DNA of 64,000 nt from Melieria omissa (GCA_963971225.1 OZ020267.1:89889648-89953647), one strand, 5' to 3'. Positions 20,100 through 31,966 are shown, numbered from the stretch's first letter. The notes: a model not told the origin generated them from the sequence alone. A program made the numbers and translations.

Positions 20100-21870
20100 T
20101 ACGGCAGGTGGGCGTGACACCTCCCATACAACCTAAATTTTTAATATGGTATATCTTCGGAATTATAAGTCCGGCAGCATTGAAATTTAGTACAGTGTCA
20201 TGGCGTAAACGTGTCATTCCACCGGTAAAATTTAATGGGCATTAGACAAGGGGGCGTGGCACCGCTCATACAACTCAGTTCTTTAATATGGAATAGCTCC
20301 GAAATTATAAGTCGCTCAGCATTGAAATTTGGTAGTGTCATGGCGTAAGCGTATCATTCCACCGGTAAAATTTAGTGGGCGTTGGACAAGGGGCGTGGCA
20401 CTTTTTAAATTGTGGTGTAACTTTTGAACTATAGCATTCACATCAACGACACTCAGTACAAACTAAGGATTTGGTCGTGTCCTTCGGTAGGGGGAATAAG
20501 GTGGATTTTGAACAAGGGGGCGTGGCACCGTCCATACAACTAAATTTTTTAATATGTAATGGCTTCGGAATTATGAGTCCCTCAGCATTGAAATTTTGTA
20601 CAGCGTCATGGCGTAGACGTGTCGTTCCACCGGTAAAATGTAATCGGCGTTGGACAAGGGGCGTGTCACTTTTTAAATTGTGGTGTAACTTTGGAACTAT
20701 AACTGAATGACACTTGGTACAAATCAACGATTTGGTCGTGTCCTTCGGCAGGGGTAATAATGTGGATTTTGGACAAGGGGCGTGGCACCGCCCAAATAAC
20801 TGAATTCTTTAATATGGAATATCTTCGGAATTATAAGTCGCTCAGCATTGAAATTTGGTACAGTGTCATGGCGTAGACGTGTCGTTCCACCGGTAAAATT
20901 TAGTGGGCGTTGGACAAGGGGCGTATCACTTTTTAAATTGCGGTGTAAATTTTGAACTATAACTGAATGACACTTAGTACAAACCAACGATTTGGTCGTG
21001 TCCTTCGGCAGGGGTAATAATGTGGATTTTGGACAAGGGGGCGTGGCACCGCCCAAATAACTCAATTCTTTAATATGGAATATCTTCGGAATTATAGGTC
21101 GCTCAGCATTGAAATTTGGTACAGTGTCATGGCGTAGACGTGTCGTTCCACCGGTAAAATTTAGTGGGCGTTGGACAAGGGGCGTATCACTTTTTAAATT
21201 GCGGTGTAAATTTTGAACTATAACTGAATGACACTTAGTACAAACCAACGATTTGGTCGTGTCCTTCGGCAGGGGTAATAATTTGGATTTTTGACAAGGG
21301 GCGTGGCACCGCCCAAACAACTCAATTCTTTAATATGGAATATCTTCCGAATTATAAGTCGCTCAGTATTTAAATGTGGAACAGTGTCATGGCGTAGACG
21401 TGTCGTTCCACCGGTAAAATTTAGTGGGCGTTGAACAAGGGGCGTGCCACTTTTTAAATTGCGGTGTAAATTTTGAACTATAGCGTTCACATCAATGATA
21501 CTCGGCATCAAGTTATGATTTAGTCGTGTCCTTCGGCGGGGAATAAGGTAGATTCTGGACAAGAGGCGTGGCACCGCCCTTACAACTCAACTCTTTAATA
21601 AGGAATCTCCTCAGAATCGTTAGCTACATAGCATTGAAAGTTGGTGTACCGTCGTCTCATAGATGTGTCATTCTACTTATGAGCTTTGATGGGCGTTTGA
21701 CAAGGGGTGTGGCTTTTTTTTATGACCCAACATTTCAGCAGAACTGTAAGTCGCACATCAATGAAAGTTAGTATAAACTGTCCACTTAGTAGCACAACTC
21801 GACTAGAAGAAAGTTGTGCGCATTGGACAAGGGGGCGTGGTACCGTCTCCATTTTTTTATACATAGATTG
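20100..21870 (+). repeat. 260-bp tandem array inside Helitron 1
   Basis: The phrase TCCTTCGG(C/T)A recurs at 20480, 20741, 21001, 21262 and 21529, giving a period of 260-267 bp. Each unit also carries GGACAAGGGGGCGTGGCACC and GTGTCATGGCGTAGACGTG. About six to seven units; open frames here are satellite artefacts. Confidence 0.88.
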
Positions 21871-22029
21871 TTTATCCTGACTGAATGACTGGTTGATTGA
21901 TTGACTGATTTATTATCGCCCAGCCTAAACCGCTGAAGCGACAAACATGAATTTTGGACCGTAGGTACATCTTGAAAAATAAACTTCCGCTAAAACGAGA
22001 TTTTTTGAAATCCGGGGTTTAAAGGGGAA

Positions 22030-22870
22030 AAACATGTTTTAAGGTGTTGTATGAAGGAAATTGATTTAAAAGACACATTGATTTCGAACTTCCTGAAAAT
22101 ACTAAATCAACAATAATTCGACACGGATTTTGTAATTTTTCGAAAATCAAAATTTAACTGGCCCAACAATGGGTTAAGGTTATTTACGGAAAAACTCCGA
22201 AACGAACCGATGGGCCTATTGACTTCAACAATTGTAAAAATAATTGAAATAAATAAAACTAGACACGTGTTTTTCATTATTTTCAAAATCGAAATCTAAC
22301 TGAATCAACAACGGGTTAAAAGTATGTATGGAGAAACAACTTTTTGTTGAGTGTTTTAACTTCAAACTTGGTGAAAGTACTTTAAATGTTAACTCGATAC
22401 GTGCTTTTCATTTTACCGAATATTAAAATCGGACGGGGTCAGCGACGGGTTAAAAGTTTGTATGGAGTAACTGTGAAAAATATGAGTTAATGGGCACATT
22501 GACATCAAACTTAGTGCAAGTACTCTTAGCGAGAAATAATGTTTCACTCTTTTTAAAGTCAAAATCTAACGGGGTCATCAATGGGTTAACAATTTGTATG
22601 GAAAAACAAGATTTATTGGGCGTTCTGACTTCAAACGTATCAAAAGCACTTCAATCGGGAAATAATAACAAGGTGCTTTTAATTTTTTTGAAAACCGAAA
22701 CTCGAAGAATCGAAATCTGGTAAACCAAGGGTTAAGCATTTGCTTGGAGTAAATACGCAAACACATAATCGAATGGGCCTTCTGACTTCAAAATTTTGAA
22801 AACACCAGAAATCAAAGATAGTTAGACACATGTTCTTTTTTTTAATCAAAATCTGATGGGCTCAACAATG
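22030..22870 (+). repeat. Diverged 130-150 bp tandem repeat, Helitron 1 3' half
   Basis: Units share GGGTTAAAAGTTTGTATGGA, a TTGACTTCAAACTT phrase and an ATCTAACGG-like phrase, repeating about every 130-150 bp. The same unit occurs in Helitron 2 (about 24850-25640) and in both inverted-repeat arms. Confidence 0.75.
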
Positions 22871-22932
22871 GATAAGAATTCGTATATGGGGAAACAGGAG
22901 AGCTTGCGTGCAAAGCCGCAGGGCCCAGCTAG

Positions 22933-25667
22933 TCTTATATATATAAAAAACTTAACCTTCTGTAACGTGCCAGTGTTTGCGAAAACGGCTTATTCTTTCG
23001 GGAAAATTTTTTTGTGTGTGATAGAAGATGTCAATGCGGTGGTTTATAGCGATATTACATGTTTGTACGGCAGGTGGGCGTGGCACCTCCCATACAACCT
23101 AAATTTTTAATATGGTATATCTTCGGAATTATAAGTCGGACAGCATTGAAATTTAGTACAGTGTCATGGCGTAAGCGTGCCATTGCACCGGTAATATTTA
23201 ATGGGCGTTGGACAAGGGGCGTGGCACTTTTTGAATTCCGGTGTTACTTTTGAACTATAGCAGTCACATCAATGACATTCGGTGCAAACTAACGATTCGG
23301 TCGGGCCCCTCGATGGTGGGAATAGGATGGAAAATCTTAGGAATTATAAGTTGGACAGCATTGAAAGTTGGAGTACCGTCATCTCATAGAAGTGTGTTCC
23401 TATTGCTAAAATTTATTGGGCGTTGGACAAGGGGCGTGGAACTTTTTTAATTCTGGTGTTACTTTTGAACTATAGCAGTCACATCAATGACACTCAGTGC
23501 AAGGTTACCATTTGGTCGTGTCCTTCAACAGGGGAAATGGGGTGGATTTTGAACAAGGGGGCGTGGCACCGCCCATACAAATCAATTTTTAAATATGGAA
23601 TATCTTCGAAATCATAAGTCGGACAGCATTGAAATTTGGTACAGTGTCATGGCGTAGACGTGTCGTTCCACCGGTAAAATTTACTGGGCGTTAGACAAGG
23701 GGCGTGTCACTTTTTAAAATCCGGTGTAACTTTGGAACTAGAGCGTTTACATCAATGACACTCGGTACAAACTTACGATTTCGTCATGTCCTTCGGTAGG
23801 AGGAATAGGGTGTATTTTGGACAAGGGAGCGTGGCACCGCCCATAAAACTCAATTTTTTAACATGGAATATCTTCGGATTCATGTCACACAGCATTGAAA
23901 TTCGGTACAGCGTCATGGTGTAGACGTGTCATTCCACCGGCAGTATTGTATGGGCATTGGAAAAAGGGCGTGGCACTTTTTAAATGGTGACACTTTGAAA
24001 CTATAGCGTTCACTTAAATGACACTCGTTACAAACTTATTATTAGTTGTGTCCTCCGACAGGGAGAATAGGGTGGGTTTTTGACAAGGGGGCATGGCACC
24101 GCCCATACAACTACGTTCTTTAATGTGGAATAGCTTCGGAATTATAAGGGGCTCAGCATTGAAATTTTGTACAGCGTCATGGCGTAGACGTGTCGTTCCG
24201 CCGGTAAAATTTAGTGGGCGTTGGACAAAGGGCGTGCCACTTTTTAAATTGCGGTGTAAATTTTGAACTATAGCGTTCACATCAATGACACTCGGTTTAA
24301 ACTTACAATTTAGTCGTGTCCTTCGACAGGGGGAATAAGGTGGATTCTGGACAAGAGGCGTGGCACCGTCCATACAACTCAATTTTTTAATATGGAATCT
24401 CCTTGGAATCGTTAACTGCACAGCATTGAAACTTGATGTACCGTCGTCTCATAGATATGTCATTCTACTGATGAGATTTGATGGGCGTTTGACAAGGGGT
24501 GTGGCACATTTTTGATGACCAAACATTTCAGCAGAACTAGAAGTAGCACATCAATGAAAGTTGGCACGAACTTTCCACTTAGTAGCACAATTCGACTAGA
24601 AGAAAGTTGTGAGCATTGGACAAGGGGGCGTGGTGCCGCCTCGACTTTTATATACATAGATTGTTTATCCTGTCTAACTGACTGGTTGATTGTTTGATTG
24701 ATTTATCATCGCCCAGACCAAACCGCTGAAGCTACAAGCAAGAATTTTGGTCCATCTTGAAGAATGAACCTTCGCCAAAACGGGGTTTTTTAAAGCCGAG
24801 GTCTAAAGGGGCAAAACATGGGTTTAAGTGTTGTATGAAGAAACGTGATTTAATAAACATAATGAATTTGAACTTCCTGAAAATATTTGAGATCAAAACT
24901 TATTCGACACGTCTTTTATAACAATGGGTTAAGGTTTATTTACGGAAAGGCTCCGAAACAAACAACACGAACCGATGGGCCTATTGACTTCAACAATTGT
25001 AAAAATAATTGAAATAAATATATTTAGACACGTGTTTTTAATTATTTTCAAAATCGAAATTTAGCTGAATCAACGACGGGTTAAAAGTATGTATGGAGAA
25101 ACACATTTTTTTGAGTCTTTTAACTTCAAACTTGGTGAGAGTACTTCAAATGTAAAATAACTCGATACGTGTTTTTCATTCTTCCGAATATTAAAATCGG
25201 ACGGTTTCAGCGATGGGTTAAAAGTTTATATGGAGAAACTGTGAAAAATATGAATTAATGGGCCCATTGACATCAAACTTGGTGAAAGTACTCTACGTGA
25301 GAAATAATTTGACACGTGTTTTTCACTTTTTTGAAAATCAAAATCTAACGGGGTCCACAATGGGTTAACAGTTTGTATGGAGAAACACGATTTATTTGTC
25401 CTTTTGACTTCAAACTTAGACAAAAAGCACTTCAATCGGGAAATAATTAAAATGTGCTTTTCATTTTTTTGAAAACCGAAAATCTAAAAACCGAAATCTG
25501 GTAAGCCGAGGGTTAAGAATTTGTTTGTAGTAAATGTGAAAACACATGATTTAATGGGACTTCTGACTTCAAAATTTTCAAAACACTCGAAATCAAAGAT
25601 AGACACATGTTTGCAAAACCTGATGGGCTCAACAATGGGTCAAGAATTCGTGTAGGGAGAAGGCTTG
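22933..25667 (+). mobile_element. Helitron, second of the tandem pair (3' end missing)
   Basis: Starts TCTTATATATATAAAAAACT directly after the CTAG of the first copy and follows the same layout. Similarity stops at about 25667, before the expected GTGCAAAGCCGC...CTAG end. The 5' 180 bp are nearly identical to copy 1 apart from small changes, while the arrays differ more. Confidence 0.75.
23060..24640 (+). repeat. 260-bp tandem array inside Helitron 2
   Basis: Same unit as at 20100-21870 (GGACAAGGGGCGTGGCAC, GTGTCATGGCGTA), roughly six units with more small deletions. Confidence 0.85.
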
Positions 25668-26119
25668 CTTTTGGTTGCGCTCACTGCAGCGAGTCTGCGT
25701 TAGCACACTGCTGCGGCGTGGGATGATTGGGAGATGAAGACGATGTGCTGTTGTTGTTGTCGTTGCGCTGGCGAAATGCTGAAATTGTAAAACAATTTCT
25801 ATTTTCTGGCGGCTGGCTTTTGTTCTTCTTCTATAAGCCTACACGGCGTCTCATATTGCTCCTGAACTCACTGCCGGCTGTACTGTGCGCAAAATCATAG
25901 AAAAGAAAATAAAATATGGCTGGCATGGCGACCTATATGATCGCTACAGGCAATAAAAAATATATAATAAGTAATCAACAAAGACAATTAAAAAGGGAAA
26001 TTGGAAAGAAAGGAAGACGTTTTTATTAGCCCGTAATAATTTTCCGTCCCTTTCTTTGGAACTATATTTACTGCCCACATATAATACTTGCTTAAAAGAA
26101 CTAAATTAAGAAAATCTTA
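25668..26119. other. Spacer without recognisable gene
   Basis: Unique-looking sequence with a short TGTTGTTGTTGTCG run near 25750. I see no coding or repeat signature. Confidence 0.45.
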
Positions 26120-26765
26120 TATTGTAAATTTATGGTCACATCATTCGCCATGGAACCATTCAGGTGTAGAATATTTATACTATTTTTAAACGTAGGCATT
26201 CCTAAATCACAGTTTTCTTATGACAAAATACTTGTCTTATTATTAATTTCTTTATTTAGTGCTTTAGTAGTCCTTTCGACATATTGAAAGTCAATAGACC
26301 TATTTAGGTTTTTCCATACAATCTTTTAACCCTTGGTTTGTCCGTTAGATTTCGATTTAAAAGAAAACAATTAAAACACGTATCTAATTATTTTTGATTT
26401 CAAGTGTTTTTACGAATTTTGAAGTCAATATAGCCATCAGTTATTTTTTTTCGTAGTTTTTCTATATTCTCAAACTTATAATCGACAACAACAAAAACAT
26501 TAGCGAATCCCGAGTCATCTTCGTTGAAACGATGATGACGATGCTTTGGTTCGTTGTTTGCTCTTTGCTTGCGCTTGCTTTGCTTGCGCAAATAATGACT
26601 GAGCGAACACTACGCTGCAACAACCACCATTTCAATGTACACGAGTGAAGCCGTTGCGAACAATAACATTGCTTTTTGGTGTTGTTCTACGAAAATCTAA
26701 CAGAAAATGTTATGAACTTAACATTCTCAAATGTTTACGCTTCACTCATCCCGCTCGCATCACAG
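26120..26765 (-). repeat. Right arm of the long inverted repeat
   Basis: Reverse complement of 17450-18283, about 190 bp shorter through internal deletion. The inner border (TATTGTAAATTTATGG) matches the inner border of the left arm exactly. The outer border is near CGCTCGCATC at 26765. Confidence 0.8.
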
Positions 26766-27305
26766 CAACCGAAAACACTTTTGTGCCCACATGCGCGTTC
26801 TATATTACTTCATATTCTTTGCTTCTACTCACATGTTACGCCGAAGTTACAGAGATTTCTGCTGTTAGTAACAGAGGGTTCTGCTGTCAATAATAGAGGG
26901 TACTACCAGCAGTACCCGCCATGCAACGCGTTTGCTTGTATGAGCTGCGCGTTCTATATTACTTCATATTCTTTGGTATTAGGCAACATTATGGGGGTTT
27001 TAACTATGAGGTTTTAAGTGGGTGCCCATAGAAGAGTTAAAATAATGCCAAATTAATTCAGGAATAAAAGTGTTTAAATATAGTATATATAATATATATT
27101 AATATATATATATAAATATATATATATACTGAATAAATATATATACATAGTAGGTATATATATTAATATATATACACTATATTTAATGTATAATTGATAT
27201 AGTATATATATGTATACACATATATAGCACCGAACTGAATGCTTAATTGTCTGATGTAGTATATGTTACTATCCGCTTACCAAATCTATCTATATTTCTT
27301 TAAAG
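26766..27305. other. Spacer with short direct repeat and AT microsatellite
   Basis: GCGCGTTCTATATTACTTCA followed by TATTCTTTG occurs twice (about 26792 and 26946). 27073-27235 is a TA-rich microsatellite. The end (about 27270-27305) is pyrimidine-rich and stops in TTTCTTTAAAG, the likely splice acceptor of the Hand exon. Confidence 0.6.
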
Positions 27306-27502
27306 ATGTAGAAAAGCACTTTCATGATGTTTTATTTACACCCGCTTCAACGAAAACTATATCTGTACCTGTAGTTCGTGTAATAAAAAAACGCAATACC
27401 GCAAATAAAAAGGAACGAAGGAGGACACAGAGCATTAACAACGCATTTTCATGTTTACGGGAAAAAATTCCAAATGTTCCGTCGGACACAAAATTATCTA
27501 AG
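27306..27502 (+). CDS. Hand: Hand bHLH transcription factor, internal exon
   Basis: This is the one host coding exon I recognise. Hand is a nuclear bHLH factor of heart, visceral muscle and blood lineages in insects. The frame reads through [20 protein letters not shown], the basic region of the Hand class, then helix 1 ([15 protein letters not shown]) and the start of the loop (SDTKLSK). It stops exactly at AAG followed by GTAAAA, a good splice donor. The acceptor is TTTCTTTAAAG ending at 27305, with the first codon split by the intron. Helix 2 should be in the next exon, which I did not find downstream in the window, nor an upstream first exon. An intact frame and good borders argue for a living exon. 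Residues N-terminal to the basic region are less certain. Confidence 0.82.
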
Positions 27503-27954
27503 GTAAAATTATTTGAGAAAGATATTAAAACAATTTTATTAAGATACATTATATTTTGTACATTGTAAATGTATACTTGCCATGTATAGTAAGGGATATA
27601 TATAGTGTGCACGAATCTAAATACGTATATGTTTTTTTTTTCTGACGGAGGTGGAAAATCTTCGTAAGATACCAGAGATCAAGCACCAGCATTACGGATA
27701 TGTATAATTGTTTGTTTGGACTTGCTGATTTATTACACTGTGCAACACAAAAAACTTACTTCTGATTTTTGTAAGAGGGGCCATAGTTTTCCCCCTTTTG
27801 AACATTCTTATTGTAAATCGGCATCGAAAACCATGCGACCAAACTACGAGTAACATTTAACCTTCTAGCTCATTTAACCCTCTAGCAACATTTAACCCTC
27901 TTAACTGCCTTCGGTAGGCTTAAATATACTGAATTAAGTTACAAACTTTTAGAT
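27503..27954 (+). other. Likely Hand intron, no other feature
   Basis: Begins with the donor GTAAAATTATTTG. AT-rich, no second exon and no repeat boundary. A short phrase (CATTTAACCCTCTAGCAACA) recurs imperfectly near 27855-27905. Confidence 0.5.
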
Positions 27955-28525
27955 AGTTGTATATTCTATTTATGTTCTCGACAGTAAGGTGTTGCAGATT
28001 TTCGATTGGATTGCTGTTGGTGAAGATAGTGCTGCGTAGAGAGATGTGGGCAGGTATTTAGTAAGTGATCAATGGTTGCTATTGCAAAATGGGCAGCTGT
28101 AAACACATGTTTTCTGAAGCAGATCTTCGTAAGTTATTTTGGTGTGTCCAAGCCGGAGTCTGGTATACGTTCTTAATGCATTGACGGATAACTCGCTTGG
28201 ATATACTGGGCGAGTATAGTACGGATTTATGAGCGTGTAGTAATGTTCATAAGATTGCCATAGCTGTGCGTTAATCTGGTGGCGTACTGATTTTATGAGC
28301 TGGTGTATATCCGTTTTTGTAAACATTGGTTGGACTAGAGTCGGAGTGTGCTGAACGTTTTTTGCAGTAGAATCAGCTAGCTCATTACCCTTTATGCCAA
28401 TGTGTCCGGGTATCCACATTATTTTGATACGTTTTGATGTTCTGAATGGCGGTAATTATATGGCAAGAGCTTGTAGGCGATTCAATGGCGTCTATGCAGG
28501 ATTGGCTGTCCGAGCATATTACATA
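27955..28525 (-). pseudogene. Non-LTR retrotransposon fragment, RNase H domain end
   Basis: Minus strand. CSDSQSCIDAIES (about 28474-28512) and WIPGHIGIKGNELADS (from about 28415) are the middle and last motifs of a LINE-encoded RNase H. They are followed by a C-terminal tail with LRLGHTKITYEDLL and a Cys-x2-Cys pair. A frameshift separates the two motifs near 28430. The upstream part is cut at 28525 by the Helitron end. RNase H points to the I/R1/LOA/jockey side of LINEs. Confidence 0.82.
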
Positions 28526-29556
28526 CTAGTAGGGCCCTGCGGCTTTGCACGCAAGTTTGAAGTCAATGGGCCCAATAAATCAAGTTTCCTCATACTACAT
28601 TCTATGGGCAATGCCACGCCTCTTTGATGTAATGCCCAATCCATTCCTCCAGTCGAAAGGTGTGACCAGGTTTTATTGATATGCGACTTTAAGTTCCAAA
28701 GTTACGCAGAAAATTTGAGTCACAAAAAATATACCGCTTCCCCTGTCAACGCCCGTAAAATTTTGCCAGTAGAATTATACATCTATGAGACGATGGTATA
28801 CAAAGCTTCAAAGCTTTCCAACTTATTGTTCCGAAGATAATCCACATTAAAAATTTGGGATCTATGGGCGGCCCCTCGTCCAAAACCCACTCTACTCTCC
28901 TTGTCGCAGGGCACGTCGAAATCGTAAGTATGTGCCAAATATCTTGATGTGTGATTTACAGTTCCAACGTTTTTGAAAACAATAGGGCGCTTAAAAAGTG
29001 CCACCAGTAAAACGGCACATCTAAACGGTGGCCTCGCACCAAATTTTAATGCTGCCCGATTTCTCATTCCGAAGATATTCCATATTGAAAATTTAAGTTG
29101 TACGGGGGGTGCCACGCCCCCTTGTCAAAAACCCACCCATTCCCCTATCGAATCGCTAAATCGTTTGACACCGGTATTGCTGTGACAAATATATCATGGC
29201 TGATTTGTTATTATAGTGATCGTGGCGTAATAGGTAGAAGTGGTCAATCTTATATATCCTGTGTTAATATCAACAAAGCACGGAACCATTTGGTATTAAT
29301 ACTGATTTCCCGACATGTACCGCAGCTTCGTTTTGTTGGCACGGAAAGTGGGCGTGGCCGATTATATTATAGCCTTTGTTTGCCGCAATGACACGCTAAA
29401 TCGTTTGACACTGGTATTGCTGTGACAATTATATCATGGCTGATTTGTTATTATAGTGATCGTGGCGAAAAAGGCGTAATAGGTAGGCGTGGTCAATCTT
29501 ATATATCCTGTGTCAATATTGTAACGATAAGACAGTCTGTCGCTGTGCAAAGCAAC

Positions 29557-29990
29557 AAAATGCTGTACTATTGCGAGCTGAAGAGCCGTAGGCAAAGACA
29601 CAACGAGGCGCTGCAGACATATGCAGCAGACATTGAGCGGCTCGTGCAGCTGTGCTACCCGTCCTTCGGCGCTGATGATCTCGAAAGGATGAAGATTGAT
29701 GCGTTTATTGAAGGTCTTCATGATCCGGAGGCACGTCGCAGTGCGTTGATGATGGGCAAGCCAACATTTAAGGAAACGGTGACTAGCGCGATGACGTATG
29801 AGGCGGCCTGCAGAGAAAGTTTTCGACATTCATCTGCGGAAGAGCCAGACATCAGACATCATCATCACGCCAGACAGTGAACTCGGTGGCACCAGCGGGG
29901 ATGCGGGCAGTGCCATCTAGAGTCAGTTGCTGGCGATGTGGCAAGCAAGGCCACATATCACGAGACTGCCATCTGCGAGAATAGCGTTCC
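29557..29990 (+). pseudogene. gag: Gypsy A copy 2 partial Gag
   Basis: Starts inside capsid at MLYYCELKSRRQR and runs to about 29880. The zinc knuckle CWRCGKQGHISRDCH (29928-29972) is in another frame after a 1- or 2-base slip. A stop (TAG) follows in HLRE-stop at about 29982. The SAP motif and coiled coil are deleted together with most of the LTR. Confidence 0.85.
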
Positions 29991-29999
29991 GAACAGATA

Positions 30000-31044
30000 G
30001 TGGACGTTCGGTTGATAAGCGTTATGCCAGGGGAAGAGTGGTTTGCGGAGAGGCTACAAAAGGACCAGCGTGAGGATGCGGATCTTGCAAAAATCGTCGA
30101 AGGCAAGGAGCAAGGCGAACGTCCAGACTGGCAGGAGATGGCCGGTGAAAGTCCGATCGCTAAGGCTTACTGGGCACAGTGGAAAAGTCTGCGGCTGAAG
30201 GAAGGATGCCTCTACCGCGAATGGGAGAGCGCGGATGGTCGGACCAGCAACCCCCTAATGGTAGTGCCGAAATGCAGAATCAACGAGGTCATCGAGGCAT
30301 ACCATAACGACTCCAGTGGTGGGTACCTAGGCATCACAAAAACCGTCACCAAAATAAAAAGACGATTCTACTGGGTAGGATGTCAGGAGTCTGTAGCCGA
30401 GTGGATTAAGAGCTGCGACCGATGTTCAGCCGCGAAAGGGCCGACAAGAAAATCTCGAGGCCGCATGCAGCAGTACAACGTGGGAGCGCCCTTCGAGCGG
30501 ATTGCTATGGACGTCGCCGGCCCATTCCCAACTAGCACTCAAGGCAACAAATATGTGCTGGTTGTAATGGATTACTTCAGCAAATGGCCCGAAGTGTACC
30601 CTATCCCTAACCAGGAGGCTACTACGATCTCGGAAAAGCTGGTAAACAACTGGGCAGCCCGGTTCGGAGTTCCGTTGGAGTTGCACTCAGATCAAGGCCG
30701 AAATTTCGAATCTGCGGTATTCGAGGAAGTGTGTGAGCTGCTGGGGATAAAGAAAACGCGTACCACTCCTTTGCACCCACAGTCCGACGGCATGGTGGAA
30801 CGCTTTAACCGGACACTGGAGGAATACCTGCGGAAAGTGGTAGGCAGGAATCAAAAGGATTGGGACACGCATATCCCCCTGTTCCTGATGGCGTATAGGT
30901 CGGCCCCGCACGACACGACATCACTCACTCCAGCCCGAGCAGTGTTCGGCACAGAGTTGCGGTTACCCGCTGACTTGAAGTTCGGGGTAGTCAGCACGAC
31001 GGGAGGCGCTAAGACGGACTACGTGGTCAATAAGCGGGCGGAAC
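30000..31044 (+). pseudogene. Gypsy A copy 2 integrase, split by a LINE fragment
   Basis: Open for 349 codons. It holds the zinc-binding region with C-x2-C in SCDRCSAAKG. The second His, present as GGHLG in sister copies, is Tyr here (GGYLG). Catalytic D (AMDVAGPFP), D (LHSDQGRNF) and E (MVERFNRTLEEY) are intact. The frame is cut at 31044 by the insertion and the C-terminal part resumes at 31637-31966. Confidence 0.9.
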
Positions 31045-31636
31045 CATGAGTGTTATACCAATCGCATTGAACGTGTTCAGAAATCCTTCCTACGCTTTGC
31101 TCTTCGGTCCCTCAGATTCCATGAACCCATTCCCTCCTACACCTCTCGTTGTAAACTCCTTAATTTGAACTCCCTTTACAATAGGAGAACCATTCTATCC
31201 CTATCTTTCGTCTTCGATTTGATTTCTAGTGTAGTCGATTGTCTTGTTCTGCTTGAAAGAATCTTCTTCAATATTCCTCTTAGAGTACTTCGTCATTATA
31301 CCCCCATTTATGTTAATTTTGCTAAAACTAACTATTTGTTGAACGCCCCCTTGGCCAGAGCTCTATCTGAATTTAATAGTTTTTCTAAAGTAATAGATAT
31401 CGACTTCTCTTGCTCAAAACCTGTTTTTTTGAATTCGCTTAACCATGCGCTCAGATAATATCATCGCTTACTTTTATTTACAATGTGCTTTTCTTTGTTT
31501 ATTAGTTTTAAGTTTTAAATTAAGCTTGTTATTCATCAATTTTAGCCTGTAAGTTTTGAGCTGGTTATACATTCACTTAGTCTGCAAGAACATTTTTGTT
31601 CATTGACTGAATTTAATAATAATAATAAAGCATATT
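31045..31636 (+). mobile_element. 5'-truncated jockey-like LINE inside Gypsy copy 2
   Basis: 592 bp, flanked by GAAC on both sides (31041-31044, 31637-31640), the short target duplication. It encodes the RT C-terminal end in one frame from 31045 to a stop at 31458 (YTNRIERVQKSFLRFALRSL at its start). A 3' UTR and an AATAATAATAAAG tail follow. 5' truncation plus A-rich tail is typical of target-primed insertion. Confidence 0.88.
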
Positions 31637-31966
31637 GAACTGGAGGAAATTCACCAGTTTATAAGGAGCCGCACTAAACTGGTCAGCGATAAGGCGAAAG
31701 CCAGGTATGATCTACGGGCCAACTCAGCAGGGTTCCAAGAAGGCGATCTGGTAATGCTCTACAACCCGCAGCGGAGGAAAGGGTTGTCTCCGAAACTTCA
31801 AGTGTCATGGGAAGGACCTTACGAAGTCGTGACTAGGATTAACGACGTGGTATACAGGATTCAACGTTGCAGCAATAAAGGCGCTAAGCTAAAGGTAGTC
31901 CATTTGGAGCGCCTGGCGCCTTATCACAGCGGAACCTCGGCACTTGTTCAGGACGAACAAGTCTAA
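31637..31966 (+). pseudogene. Gypsy A copy 2 integrase C-terminal part
   Basis: Continues the integrase after the LINE insert; LYNPQRRKGLSPK and GPYEVVTRINDVVYRIQRC are the conserved C-terminal DNA-binding-type region. Ends at the stop at 31964-31966, 12 bases before the 3' LTR. Confidence 0.85.

Larger units (their letters stand above)
19966..22932 (+). mobile_element. Helitron (non-autonomous), first of a tandem pair
   Basis: Starts TCTTATATATA after an A and ends AAGCCGCAGGGCCCAGCTAG before a T, the TC...CTRR ends and A/T target of Helitrons; the 3' end has a G/C-rich fold typical of the group. There is no RepHel coding sequence. The interior has a 260-bp satellite (20100-21870) and a second set of diverged 130-150 bp repeats (22030-22870). 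The next Helitron begins at 22933 with no spacer. Confidence 0.8.

Noticed and set aside
20443..21574. Minus-strand frames of 94-198 codons with repeated peptide units
   Set aside because: They are translations of the 260-bp Helitron satellite; repeated peptides follow from the DNA repeat and frames break at unit differences.
20100..24640. CRISPR-like array
   Set aside because: Units are 260 bp of continuous repeat without short identical repeats and unique spacers, in a eukaryotic Helitron context.
27073..27235. Possible matrix-attachment or origin region near Hand
   Set aside because: It is a plain TA microsatellite; nothing in the sequence supports a function.
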